From contig JAPTYO010000010.1 of the NCBI GenBank assembly GCA_036873135.1, positions 9,524,634 through 9,588,633 of the forward strand: 64,000 nucleotides of DNA, in the 5' to 3' direction. The translations under genes were made by a program, and so were the position numbers. Each line of letters starts with the position of its first letter. The first letter of the stretch is position 1. This document shows positions 36,401-48,665 of the stretch, one piece after another. The stretch comes from Clarkia xantiana subsp. parviflora. Lineage: Eukaryota; Streptophyta; Magnoliopsida; Myrtales; Onagraceae. A model generated the notes under the pieces. It was not told the origin of the DNA. It worked only from the letters and a program-made list of their open reading frames with translations, and did not search any database.

Positions 36401-39400
36401 TTTGGATCATCGGAAGACAACTAGTTGAGAAGTCAAAAAGGCGCCTCTGGTTTCCATTAAAAGCCTATGCTGTTGGTGTATTTATCTTCATCTACAGCTT
36501 GAGCACTTTCTCCAGCTTCAAAATGTGGTTGTCCGGGTTGTTTGATCTCTACTTTTATTTGGGCTACAATGTAGAGGCTTCATTCTTGGAAAATGTTGGG
36601 GAGTCTCTTGCAGTCATGGTTGTGATGCAGCTTTATAGCTACGAGAGGAGACAGAGCAAGTACGTCCGGCTAGATGATATGACATTTTCCGAATCTGGTT
36701 TACTCGGTTTTATCAAAAGGCTTCTGATTTGGCATAGCAATAAGATATTGTATATTGCAGTATTTTATGCATCACTATCTTCCGTCAGCCTATTTGGTTT
36801 CCTCTATCTAGTTGGCCTTGTTGCTTGTTCAACCTTACGCAAAGCTTCTAGACTCCCATCCAAGTTGTTCCTTGTTTATACTGGAGTTTTGGTGATAGCC
36901 GAGTATCTTTTCCAGATGTGGGGTATGCAGGCGGGCATGTTTCCTGGGCAAAAACACTTTGATATAGCCTTGTTTTTAGGTCTTCAATTATTCAAGCCTG
37001 GGTTTTGGGGTCTAGAACAAGGTTTGAGGGGAAAGGTGCTTGTTATATCTGCATGTACTCTTCAGTATAATGTCTTCCGTTGGATGGAAAAGCTACCAAC
37101 CTACATATCAAGAAAGGAAAAGTGGGAAGAACCTTGCCCATTGTTTATATCGGCAGAAGATGCTGGAAGTGATTCTCATTTCCCTAATGGGGAAAGCGAG
37201 CGATCAGCAGATTCTGGTGCCGGTCTGGGAAACTTGGGCATCAGAATAAATCCTGCTCCACCTTCAGCCTCTGGGAATATTCAAAATTCAAACAACAGAA
37301 CAGAAGGAAGCGTGGGCAGTAGCAGTAGAAAGTATTCCTTTAGTTATATCTGGGGAAGCATGCAAGAAAGCCATAAGTGGGACAAGAGGAGAATACATAG
37401 CTTGAGAAATGAGAGATTTGAGATACAGAAGTCGATTGTGAAAGTGTACTTGAAGTTTTGGGTGGAGAACATGTTTATTCTCTTCGGCCTTGAGATAAAT
37501 ATGATAGCTCTGCTTCTTGCCAGCTTTGCCTTGTTGAATGCCATTTCCATTCTGTATATTGCATTGCTTGCAGCTTGTATACTTCTAAGTCGTCGTGTTA
37601 TCCGCAAATTATGGCCCCTATTTGTCTTCTTGTTTGCTTCTGTTCTTATCCTTGAATACTCTGCTGTATGGAAGAACACCATATCTCCAAATCAAGCTGC
37701 GCCTGATGATGCAGTATTTCATTGCCATGACTGTTCAAGGAATTCAAAATCATATTTGCATTACTGTGAGAAGTGTTGGTTAGGTATGTTTTGTACCTCT
37801 ATGTTCATCCTATGTGAACATGGTCCAGCAAACCATTCTAACCGAGTTTTATAATTATACATTATCTTTTTGGGCAGGGATATACATTGATGACTCGCGA
37901 GTGCTTATCAACTACTTCACGGTCTTCATACTTGCTTGTTTTAAACTCCGTGCTGATCGGTTATCGAGCTTTTCAGGGTCATATACATATCGCCAGGTGA
38001 TGTCTCAACAGAAAAATATTTTCGTATGGAGAGATCTCTCATTTGAAACTAAAAGCATGTGGACTATTCTGGACTACCTGAGGCTATACTGCTTTTGCCA
38101 TCTACTGGATCTGGTTTTAGCTCTCATTTTGATCACTGGCACACTTGAGTATGATATCTTGCATCTTGGATATCTAGCCTTTGCTCTGGTTTTCTTCCGA
38201 ATGAGATTGGAAATACTGAAGAAGAGGAACAGGATTTTCAAATTCCTCCGTATGTACAACTTTGCCGTGATTGTTCTTTCACTGGCATACCAATCTCCTT
38301 TCATAGGAGATTTTAGTTTGAGCAGAAGTGCTACACTGAGTTACATCTTTGAGGTGATAGGGTTTCATAAATATGACTATGGTTTTCAAATAACGGCAAG
38401 ATCTGCTCTGGTTGAGATAATCATATTTATTCTCATATCACTTCAGTCATACATGTTCTCCTCCCCGGAGTTTGATTATGTGTCTCGGTATCTTGAAGCG
38501 GAGCAAATTGGTGCACTTGTACGTGAACAAGAAAAAAAGGCTGCATGGAAGACTGCTCAGTTACAGCACATTCGAGAGAGTGAAGATAAGAAAAGGCAAC
38601 GCAACATGCAAGTGGAGAAAATGAAATCTGAGATGCTCAACGTGCAAGTTCAACTTGATAATGGACATTCAGCTGCAAATTGTGCCGATATTACATCAGA
38701 AAGCCAGGGTTTTGTGCAGAGTGCTATGGTTGCTCCTGAGCGCAGCTCTTGGACTTCAGAGAGGGAGGAACAGAACTCTAGGAGCGAAATCAATGTTCTG
38801 ACAGAACCATCAGCTGCTTTTGAATCATGCGGTTCTCCGGTTAGTATCAATTCAGAGAATCCATTTGCACCGGAGCCGATTCAACACACATTGGAGCATT
38901 CAAGTTGTGAGATTACAGAGATAGAAGAGCATCCTCCTAATAGTCTGATAGATGATTTGAATAAGAAAGACAAAGGCCAAGCAGAAAATCCTTTAATTTC
39001 TGCAGTACAGCTCATTGGTGATGGTGTTTCCCAGGTCCAGTCAATAGGCAATCAGGCAGTTAATAATCTTGTGAGCTTCTTGAATATCAAGCCAGATGAG
39101 TCAGATCTTAATGAAAGAGTAACCTTTGAGGATGGGAAGTATGATCACATGGACCAGAAAAGACACTTCTCCTTGAACCGATCATCTTCTGTGCAATCTG
39201 AGAGTTCTGAGGCTGCAAGTCTCCAATTGGGAAGGATTTTCCATCACATATGGTCCCAGATGCAGGCCAATATTGATGTTGTTTGCTATTGCTGCTTCGT
39301 TCTGGTTTATCTATGGAATTTCAGTCTCCTTTCCATGGTGTATCTAGCTGCACTCTTCTTGTATGCTCTATGTGTGAATACTGGACCAAGCTACATTTTC

Positions 39401-42400
39401 TGGGTCACCATGCTAATTTACACTGAAATCTATATTCTGCTACAGTATCTTTACCAGATTATCATCCAGCATCATGGGTGGAGTGCTACTTCAAACCTGG
39501 TTTTTGAGTTGGGATTTCCTGAACATAGGATTACATCATCTTTTGTCATTGGTGCAATTCCTCTTTTCCTTGTCTACTTATTTACCCTGATACAGAGCTC
39601 AATAACTGCAAAGGATAGTGAATGGATGTGCACGAGCGAATTAAACTATTCAGGAAGGGGCATTCGGTTTAGAAAAGAGACTGTGAAACGTAGCTGGACC
39701 CAAAGGGCACAAGAGTTACAACTCCGGTCAGTAAACAGGCTAAAGAGAACGGTTAGAGGCTTCATTTGGTTCTTGAAAGCAGTGATTCAGGGAGCAGAGT
39801 CTCCTCCTTATTTTGTCCAAGTGCATATGGATGTCTCTTTGTGGCCAGATGGTGGGATTCAGCCAGAGAGAATTGAATCTGCAATGAACCAACTACTCCA
39901 AATAATGCACAACCAAGAATGCACAAATAGAACTGCCAATCATTGCCCATATGCTAGCAAGGTCCATGTTCAAAGCATTGAGAGAAGTTTGGAAAATCCA
40001 AATATTGCTGTGGCTGTTTTCGAGGTGATATATGCCTCACCTTTTTCAGGATGTGGTTCGGCAGAATGGTACAAGTCCCTAACTCCGGCAATTGATGTTG
40101 CTAAAGAGATTTTAAGTGCACAACAGTCTGGTGTTGCGGGGCAAATCAGATTCCCATACAACATTCTTTCGGTAATTGGTGGTGGTAAAAGAGAAGTAGA
40201 TCTTTATGCATACATATTTGGTGCAGATTTATCTGTCTTCTTTCTAGTAGCCATCTTTTACCAATCAGTTATGAAAAATAAAAGCGAGTTTCTGGATGTA
40301 TCTCAGCTTGAAGATCAGTTTCCAAAGGACTTTGTTTTTATGCTGATGGTAAGTTACTCTTTTTGGTGTTTTTTTCTTTCTACCAAAAAAAGTAAAATTT
40401 GGTTTTTCTCCTTTTTGGTTTTCTTGCTGCTTCATGTTAGGTATCTGCTTGCCTGTATCTTTCTTTATATTCAACAAGGATGTAACAACCTCATGGAAAG
40501 TTTTGTATAACTACTTTTCTCGGTCAAGAACACCGTCAGATTGCTTAAATCCTATTGCAGATTATAGAGTTATTGTATCCCACCTGATACTAATTTGGTG
40601 TTAGTATCCTTTACTTCTTATATGCTCACAAGATTTAATTTTCTTGTAGGGGATCTTTTTCCTGATTATGGTCGACCGGGTCATCTACCTCTGTTCATTT
40701 GCAATCGGGAAAGTGATTTTCTATGTCTTCAATCTGATTCTGTTTACATACTACATTACAATGTATGCTTGGCGACCTTCGCAGCAAGCCACAGGAGTCT
40801 TAGCACTCCGTGCCATATATCTCGCCAAAGCAGTTTCTCTAGCACTTCAAGCCATACAAATCCGCTATGGCATTCCTCATCAAACAACTTTGTACCGGCA
40901 GTTTTTGACCAGTGAAGTATCTCGAATCAATTACTTGGGTTACAGGCTTTATCGTGCATTACCGTTCCTCTATGAGTTACGATGTGTATTGGACTGGTCA
41001 TGCACCACCACATCCTTGACTATGTATGACTGGTTGAAGGTATGTGCCTCTCCATGCCTCTTTTGGATCCTATTGTCGAGGAATTTATTAACCTTAGATC
41101 ACATGCATAAAACCTTCCCACTGTATAATACCAATTTGTGGCCTTATAACAGTTGGAAGACATAAACGCAAGTCTGTACCTGGTCAAATGTGACGCGGTG
41201 TTAAATAGAGCGAGGCACAGACCGGGAGAAAAACAGTCCACGACAACCAAATGTTGTAATGGTATCTGTCTGTTCTTTGTGCTAATCTGCGTAATCTGGG
41301 CCCCTATGTTGGTAAGTCATGTTACAAATATAGTAATTTATATTCTTTTCTATTTCTAGCTTATTGTGCTTGAAATTCTGCATACTGCAGTAACCATGGA
41401 CTTACAAACTGTATGAGCACAACGATTGAAGCCCTCTCTCTTACTACCTTAAGTTAATGGAGGGCTTGAAATTAGGTGGAAAATGATTCAACACGTACAA
41501 TTTAAAAAAGAACCACAGTTCAATGTCATATTGCTTTTCTGATCGTAGATGGATAAGTTGCTGACTCGTCTAGAGAGCTAGGACATCCTTTTAGAGGTTT
41601 GATTGAGCACCTATTAATCCTTATTGATCATGTCTTATACAGATGTATAGCAGTGGAAACCCAACAAACATAGCAAACCCCATCAAAGATGCCAGTGTGC
41701 AGATAGATATCAGAACAGCAGCAGGAAAGCTCACTCTCTACGAAACTACTCTTTGCGAGAAAATTCAATGGGGTTCACTGAATAACGAAGTTAACCTAGA
41801 CCCTGAGCATTACTTGGACACATTTGATAAGAACGATATCCAATTGGTGTGCTGCCAAGCAGACGCTAGTTCTCTCTGGCTTGTCCCAGAAGTTGTTAAG
41901 TCGAGATTCATTCAGTCCCTTGAATGGGGAACAGACATGGACTTAAGCTACACATGGATACTTAGCAGGGAACGACCAAAAGGAAAGGAGGTTGTCCGAT
42001 ATATAAGACCTGTTGATGCTGACGATCTTCCTGCACAGTTGGATGTGAAAATGGTTCTTAACGGCTCTAGCAACAGTTTCAGGATAGACAATGTTTGTCC
42101 TAGGTATCTTCGTGTTACAAGCTCCGGTGAAGTCAGACCTTTGGAACTCGAAGTAAGCTTCTTTCCTTCTATTTAAACCCTTAATATTCATGTGTTGGCT
42201 AAAAATCATAGTTGACAAATATTTCTCATTTCTATAAGTAATGAACTAGATCTAAATCATAGCCAGTCTGTAACCAATCATATATTGTTAATTTACAGGT
42301 AAATACAGTCAGTGCTGATCTTGTTATGAACCGTGCGGAATTCCAATGGTGGTCCTTCCATGATGCAAATACCTCACTTGCAAACGGATGTGGAGGATTG

Positions 42401-42896
42401 ACTGGACCGATGGCAATCATAGTATCCGAGGAAACACCACCTCGTAAGTTCAATACTCTTAGATTATATTTTCTCAAATTGAAAAAAAAGAACTGTCTTT
42501 TATTATCAAATGATGTAGCTAATACTGATTCCTTGAAACTACAGAGGGTATACTTGGCGATACACTTAGCAAATTCAGCATATGGGGTCTTTACATCACA
42601 TTCGTGCTCGCAGTCGGTCGTTTCATCAGACTTCAATGTTCAGACTTGAGAATGAGAATTCCTTACGAAAACCTTCCTACTTGTGACAGGTAATTACACC
42701 AGTGGTACCTGAACTTTTATCCCTAGTTACGATTGGTACCTAAACTTTGTCGGGTTGTAGGTTAATAGCGATGTGCGAGAATATTTACTCTGCAAGAGCG
42801 GAGGGGGAGCTTGGAGTAGAAGAGATACTCTACTGGACACTGGTGAAAATCTATCGGTCGCCCCATATGCTTCTCGAGTATACAAAAGCTGATTAA
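30433..42896 (+). CDS. PIEZO: PIEZO mechanosensitive ion channel, complete
   Basis: PIEZO proteins form trimeric force-gated cation channels; the plant protein acts in root-cap mechanosensing and vacuole shape. There are 21 exons: 30433-30481, 30704-30784, 31623-31776, 31886-32043, 32362-32518, 32629-32815, 33222-33337, 33631-33715, 34256-34471, 34549-34726, 35075-35203, 35360-35533, 35620-35847, 36245-37783, 37878-40348, 40650-41039, 41153-41311, 41643-42152, 42299-42443, 42545-42689 and 42761-42896. All phases join, giving 7,407 bp or 2,468 aa, the plant family length. Many membrane segments form the N-terminal blade. A basic coiled coil (about 1357-1405, EQEKKAAW...EKMKSEML) precedes an acidic, low-complexity cytosolic loop (about 1405-1560). 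The extracellular cap spans about 2157-2380 (YSSGNPTNIANPIKDASVQI). The pore-lining last helix and C-terminal domain follow (SKFSIWGLYITFVLAVGRF, PYENLP). The two largest exons (1,539 and 2,471 bp) carry half the protein. Confidence 0.96.
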
Positions 42897-43773
42897 CAAA
42901 CACACTGAATATGCAACTTTGGTTCCACTTCTCCACGAAGAGTCGTTGTTTCACAGGAGGCTAGGGTTAGGTTTTTACAGAGAGGATTGTTGGTGATGCT
43001 ATTTTGTTCTTGTTAGTATATATGAAGTGTAAATATTATGTATTCCGTAGCTGCCGTCTATGTACATGTTAGAATCAGAACCCGGTCGGGTTTTTGGGTT
43101 GTCAGGTGATGGCGATTCATCGGTCTTTATTGTTAACTGAAAGAGAGTTCAGACAGTTTTTTTTAACAAAGTTAGCTGTTTTGCTACTGCTTTCCAACAG
43201 GACTTGGGTTAAATTCTACAGCTTAATAATATTTGTTGAATTGCTAAATGTGTCAATAGGTCGTCAAATAACTTGGGTGCCAAGTCACCCAAAATTCTCT
43301 AAACCAAATCTTAGCTAAACATGATTTTCTAGATAAGTTCCGCCAAGTTACCAAAAATTGAGCTTTACATGGTTTTCCTATAAGAACAGGAATTTTGTCA
43401 TAACGTTACCGTTAAATTTATCCTATAATTTAATTACTTTTTTATGTTACAGTAATTAAATCTATAGTAAATAGTAAAAATAGCAAAAAAATGATTTTGA
43501 ACAAGCATATCAGAAAGACTCCAATATTAACTTAGATCAATGAACTAACCTAATGTGCAACCTCCACTTTGCCTTAGCAAAAACATCAACAGAGGCTAAT
43601 ACCACCAATTACAACTGCCAACGTGAAAGCAAAAAAAAAAAAAAAAAAAGATACGCCGAAAGGCATTATAAGCCGGTCGATCCGATCCAGTTCAACCTTA
43701 CAAATCACTCAAAACGAAAATAAATCAAACCGAAATGAGCGAAAAATGATGGACACTACCCAGTTCCATCTCT
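42897..43773. other. Convergent 3' region of PIEZO and the CW-MBD gene
   Basis: The two genes end tail to tail, 877 bp apart between stops. Both 3'UTRs fall here. An A-run lies at about 43631-43649. No gene is seen. Confidence 0.6.
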
Positions 43774-45247
43774 TCACTCACCATCATTTGACTTCCTTTT
43801 CGCACTACCAGTCCCACCCTTCTTCCCCGACGCCACATCCTTCCTCTCAACAAACTCAGGCACAGTATCCTCCATCACTTTCGGGGTATGGAAGTTGAAG
43901 TCCTCGATCGACACCCCCTTGAACTCAGAATTCGACCCCAAGAAAGCCGCCACCTCGTTCCGAGTCTTCATCTTCTTGCCTGAAGGCGAGATGTAGTAAG
44001 CGTCTAACTTAGAGAAGTCCTTTCGCAGGATCAAGCTCCTCTTGAAACCTTCTGGTGTCTTCGGTATGTTGGGTTTGTCAATCACCCATGTTCGGGAAGC
44101 ATCATACTCTATGTCTGCTGGATCGTCACATGACACACCTGATTTGTTGCTGCAGGCATAGGGTTCGTCTGAGAATTTGCTCCGGATTTCCTCGTACTCG
44201 TCTTGCGAGTCTATGACCCTCCATTTGTAGCATTTCGCGCATTGCGCGGCATAAACATCGATAGAGTAGGTCGTGAGGGGTCTCTATCATAAATTCGAAG
44301 AGTATCAATTAGAGAGACTAAAACACATTGCTGCTTATAGCAAACTGAATCGCCTGAATGAGAAAAAACCTGGCTTTCTTTCTCAATGAGATGCTAGAGC
44401 ATATTAAGCATTCATCTCTGATAATCATCATACCTAAGACTTCGGCTTTCTGGACTGACTAATCAATAAACCTAAAACTCATGAAAGATTCAAGTTCAAA
44501 ATCTCAGGATCAAATATGAACAAATTGAACCAACAAGTTCCTTTGAATTAGACTAATCAGTGCAGCAATTTTACAAAAGGCTTTGCATTTAGTAGAGCAG
44601 AATCTAATGCTCAAGGGACTAAGGAAAAATTTATGCAGCTGGTTAAAAAGGAGTATTGTCCAAAACACTATATGCAGCTAACCAAGTATTTGGGCAAAGA
44701 GTTTGCCCTAACTTGGTTTATGGGGTGGGGTTAGTGGGGGCTTCATATTATAGGTCCAGGGTTTGCTTCGTATCACTACGAAAAAAATGATGCAGCTTGT
44801 TCTGGAGCTAAAGAGGAAAACTTTCAGCAAATTAAGCCAAGAACTCAAAATTTACTGATAAAGGGGAGAGGATTGGGTGGCATTGGAGCCGCTAATGTGT
44901 AATAGCTCCAATAATCACACCAAAGGCATAAAAAACAAACTCAAAGGTACCAATAAGAGATCATTTGGAGATCAAGGAGCAGCTGCCGATCACAAACAGG
45001 CACATTTGGAGCCCTAAATGGTTCTACAGGACAAGCGATATGCATGCTACATTGAAATCAAGCCAAAGAAGGCTACAAATACATCAAATCTGGGACAATT
45101 ACTCCGTATTTACTCGACAATTGGCCAAATCATGGTCGAAACCTCCGCAATCGAACGAAATTGACAGAAAGTAGAAGAGGATTTGGAGAAGTTTACCTTC
45201 ACAACAGGAGACTTAGGGTTTTCTGGGCTACCTTCCTTTTTCTTCAT
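43774..45247 (-). CDS. MBD4: CW-type zinc finger and methyl-CpG-binding-domain protein, MBD4-like
   Basis: Two exons on the minus strand: 45197-45247 (17 codons, MKKKEGSPENPKSPVVK) and 43774-44283, phase 0, giving 186 aa. A CW zinc finger has C32-x2-C35, W38, C61 and C69 as the zinc-binding and aromatic-cage residues (QCAKCYKWRVI, CSNKSGVSC). An MBD follows at about residues 83-160 (TWVIDKPNIPKTPEGFKR, YISPSGKKMKTRNEVAAFL). The tail is short and basic with KKGG and AKRKS. CW domains in general bind methylated H3K4 tails, and plant MBDs vary in whether they bind methylated DNA; the role here is inferred from the family. The acceptor at 44284 (ATGATAG) is the only one that opens the frame ahead of the CW domain. 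Assignment to MBD4, rather than a close relative such as MBD1, 2 or 12, is less sure. Confidence 0.88.
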
Positions 45248-46398
45248 TTCACTCTACTTTGGTTTGGTATCGAGTCCGCACTTTCTGAGAGTTCCACATA
45301 CATATATATTTACTATTTATTAATTTTAATTTTAATTTGTAAATATGAGCGGACCTTTATTTGGGAGGAGCCCGTCGTATTAATTTTGTGGACTAATTAT
45401 AATTTTTTTGGCCACTTTAGTAATTATAATTTGTTCATTCATATATTGTTGTATTGTTTTTTTTTTGCCAAAATTGTTGCATTTTGTTTAGTTTTACCTA
45501 TTTTTAGATCTTACCTATTTTTATAAACTCATACTTGTGTATTCTGATTGACTTATTTATAAACATCAAATTCCCAAATATCGCTATTTTCAAACTAATA
45601 CATATAATAGAAAAAATGTCGCCTAAAAACACTTTTAAAAAAAAATCGCACGTGGGTGTGAATTGTGATGTATTTGTTGAGATCGCTCACTTCCATATAG
45701 TTTGACACATATGCGATACCTCTTGACTATAATAAGTTGTTAGTAATGATATGTTTTCAAATAAATATGAGAGTTTGAATATTACGTAGTGAAATAGATT
45801 TAAAGTCTGCACTACTAATTTTTTTTAAGGATTTTTTTTTAATGGTCTTTCTTATTTTTTTTAATACTGCTTTCCCTGTATATTATTATAATTAGCCATA
45901 GTAACATTAGATTACAATCCCACGTTGCATTGCATAGCTTTATAATTTCTATTGATTACTAAAAAATCTTTCAAATCATAATCTAAAAATGTTGAAGCAG
46001 TCAAAAAGTTCTGTAAATAAATAACATGTCTAATTAACACAAATTAGTCTAGCCAAATTGCCTCATTATTATTACTACTATTACTTATAATATAAATTAT
46101 AAATATTTTATATATATATATATATATATATAATATAAAAATGTAAAAAAACTAATTATTATTATATAATATTTGGCAAAAAAATTAGTATACTATGTTA
46201 TACTTTAAAAAAAATACCGTTGTGGCCTACAGTCCATTGGAGAACTTTCCATTGCTCTCTTTAGCGCAAGAGGCCCATCATATTAGTGGCAACTAAGGGT
46301 TTATGCCTGGTATTTGTTGAAACTTGAAACTTAAGGCCCATCATATTTGTGGCAATTACAAATATCTATTTTTCATTGACGAATGTGCACTTAAGTTA
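45248..46398. other. AT-rich gap upstream of the CW-MBD gene
   Basis: The first few hundred bases are the probable promoter of the minus-strand gene. A (TA)n run lies at 46110-46132. I see nothing else supportable. Confidence 0.5.
46110..46132. repeat. (TA)n microsatellite
   Basis: About eleven TA units. Confidence 0.85.
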
Positions 46399-47063
46399 AA
46401 GTATGGCCGGAAATAGTGCGGCGAAAATCAAATAATCATGGTTATTTGCACTATTTATCGTTATGATTAGCCGCACTATTATTGTGTGGTACATTTATGG
46501 TAATAATTTTTGTTTCTATAATTGCTATAGTTATGGTATTGGGTTCATAACCATGGTTATAACCATCCTCATTATATATATATAATCCAATTTTATTATT
46601 GGTCACACAGTTCAGTTTGTCATCCAGACATTCATTCTACACCAAACTTCAAAATCCAATCTCTCAGTTCATTTACAATTTTAGCTGCACAAAACCTCGT
46701 CCGCTCAAGACCAACATGATGCACTAGTTTCTACTCAGACAAGCTTCGTTACAACGCTGCCTCGGTGCCTCACCGCCTCGCCTCCCTGCTTTCCCACTGC
46801 CCTGCGCCAAATTTCTCAAAGTGATAGACGATTGAAGAAGTGTTGTTTAATTAAGTGAAATAATGGAATTATATTTAATTTGAATTTCTTGTATGAAGCA
46901 ATGGTATTAATGGTTATGGTTAAATTTGTTGATTATGGTGAAAAACCATAGTTATGGATATGATACTGATAAATATAACTGCAATGGTTATTATTATAGA
47001 ATAAGTAAAAAAAATTAGTATGGTTATAGTATTTGAAATAACGCCACCATCGCCAGCCATACT
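46399..47063. mobile_element. Possible terminal-inverted-repeat element
   Basis: The left AGTATGGCCGGAAATAGTGC is an imperfect inverted match to the right end, whose complement reads AGTATGGCTGGCGATGGTGG. CTTAAG occurs next to both ends as a possible imperfect TSD. Inside are several short palindromes of CCATGGTTATAACCAT type and no coding frame. Confidence 0.4.
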
Positions 47064-47252
47064 CTTAAGAGTATCACACGTGTCATGGATTTTTTTCGCA
47101 TTTTACTGCTGATCATAGTGATGATTCTTTCTGTCTATTTCTATTAAAAAAATTATCTACCAATATATAGTATTGGATCATTAATAATTTTTTTAGAGTT
47201 CGGTTACTTAATCAATCCACAAACTATTATGTTAATATTAATTATTTTTCAA

Positions 47253-48665
47253 AATCTGTTGTAACTTAAGAATCGGACTAAAAAATTCATTCTCTCACAA
47301 TGTTTATTACATACTAGTTAGCTTATATACCAAGTAATAATACATAGCTAACTCTAACTAACTAGTCAACTCTAAACTTCTATATTCACCCATCTTCTTC
47401 TTCTTCCTTCATAGCTGTCTTCTTTTCCCTAAACACATCCTTTATACCATAGCAGCCAATCAAGAACTCATGTTGCTGTCTATCTAATGCTTTGGTGAGC
47501 AGATCAGCTAACTGCTCCTTTATGCCAACATATACTGCAGAAATGATTCCATTTACCACTTTCTTACGCACCGAGTGGTAATCTATATCAATATGCTTTG
47601 TTCTCTCAGGGAACATGGGGTTTTGCTCATTTTTATGGCTGCATCACTATCACAATAGATTGGAATTGTATAGTTGATCTGGATGCCAAGCTCTTGAAGT
47701 AAGCTTTTGATCCAAACTGCCTCATCTGCACAGTTGCTCAAACTTATGTACTCAGCTTCTGCAGTTGACTTCGACAATGTTTGTTGCTTCTTGACCTTCC
47801 ATCCAACGGTGGCTCTTCCCAATTTAACAAGGTAGGAACTAATTGATCTTCGAGAGAAAAAGCATGAGCCCCAATCTGAGTCACAATATAACTGCAAATC
47901 AAGTGCATTCTCAGCAGGAAAGAAGAGTCCCTGTCTTGGAGCTGCTTTTACATACCTGATTACTCTCATTGCTACTTCATAGTGAGATTCTTTGGATCAT
48001 GAACAAATTGACTAAGTTGTTGGACAGCAAAAGCTATGTATGGCCTGGTCATTGTAAGATACAACAACTTTCCAATAAGTCTCCTATACTGCTTGATATT
48101 TGCAAATTTCTAATCATCTTTATGTAAGCCAAAAAAACTCATCAAATTCTCTGCTGCTGAGCTTCTAATTTGTTTCCATCGAAGTCTGGGAAGGTCTTGT
48201 TGTACCTAGCCCAGCATCCATTATCAATTCAAGTGCATATTTTCTTTGATTCAATAAAAGAAGGTAAGACGCAGAGAACGAATTACCAGACAATCGACGA
48301 CAGAATCTCAGTGACTGTACCGCCTTGCTACTACGAACTTTCCCGTCAAACCTGTGATTTGCACGCCGTTTAGAAGAAGTAGAAGGTCGATTGCACAATC
48401 CAGAAGTAATCGCAATCTCAAATGAAGATCATCCAATCGAGAATTGATCAAGAAATGCAGAAAATGATCTCGCCGGAACTCTCGTCGGAGAATTCAGTTG
48501 GAGGCTCTGATACCATCTCAAAATCTGTTGTAACTTCAGAATCAGACTCAAAAATTCATTCTCTCACAATGTTTATTACATTCTAGTTAGCTTATATACC
48601 AAGTAACAATACATAGCTAACTCTAACTAACTAGTCAACTATAAGTCAACTCTAAACTTTTATAT
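47253..48665 (-). mobile_element. Internally deleted Ty1/copia LTR retrotransposon
   Basis: Two similar terminal repeats of about 135-144 bp, containing TGTTGTAACTT(A/C)AGAATC and ACTAACTAGTCAACT, lie at about 47253-47387 and 48522-48665. A primer-binding site TGGTATCAGAGCC, read on the minus strand, sits next to the right repeat (48503-48515), so transcription runs leftward. The leader (about 48300-48500) joins directly to the end of reverse transcriptase (QRKYALELIMDAGLG, 48180-48280) and then RNase H. Gag, protease, integrase and most of the RT are missing, so the copy is about 1.4 kb and non-autonomous. Confidence 0.8.
47386..48280 (-). pseudogene. Copia polyprotein remnant: RT C-terminus and RNase H
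   Basis: The frames at 47583-47969 and 47386-47616 carry the copia RNase H signature (LYCDSDWGSC, STAEAEYISLSNCADEAVWI, YCDSDAAIKM) and the tail ADLLTKAL. They are split by a frameshift near 47610. Upstream, the RT end ([14 protein letters not shown]) is separated by a stop after METN and another frame break near 47970. The product cannot be made as one protein. Confidence 0.8.

Noticed and set aside
45161..45526. 121-codon plus-strand frame
   Set aside because: It is antisense to exon 1 of the CW-MBD gene and then AT-rich promoter; the hydrophobic stretch reflects T-rich sequence.
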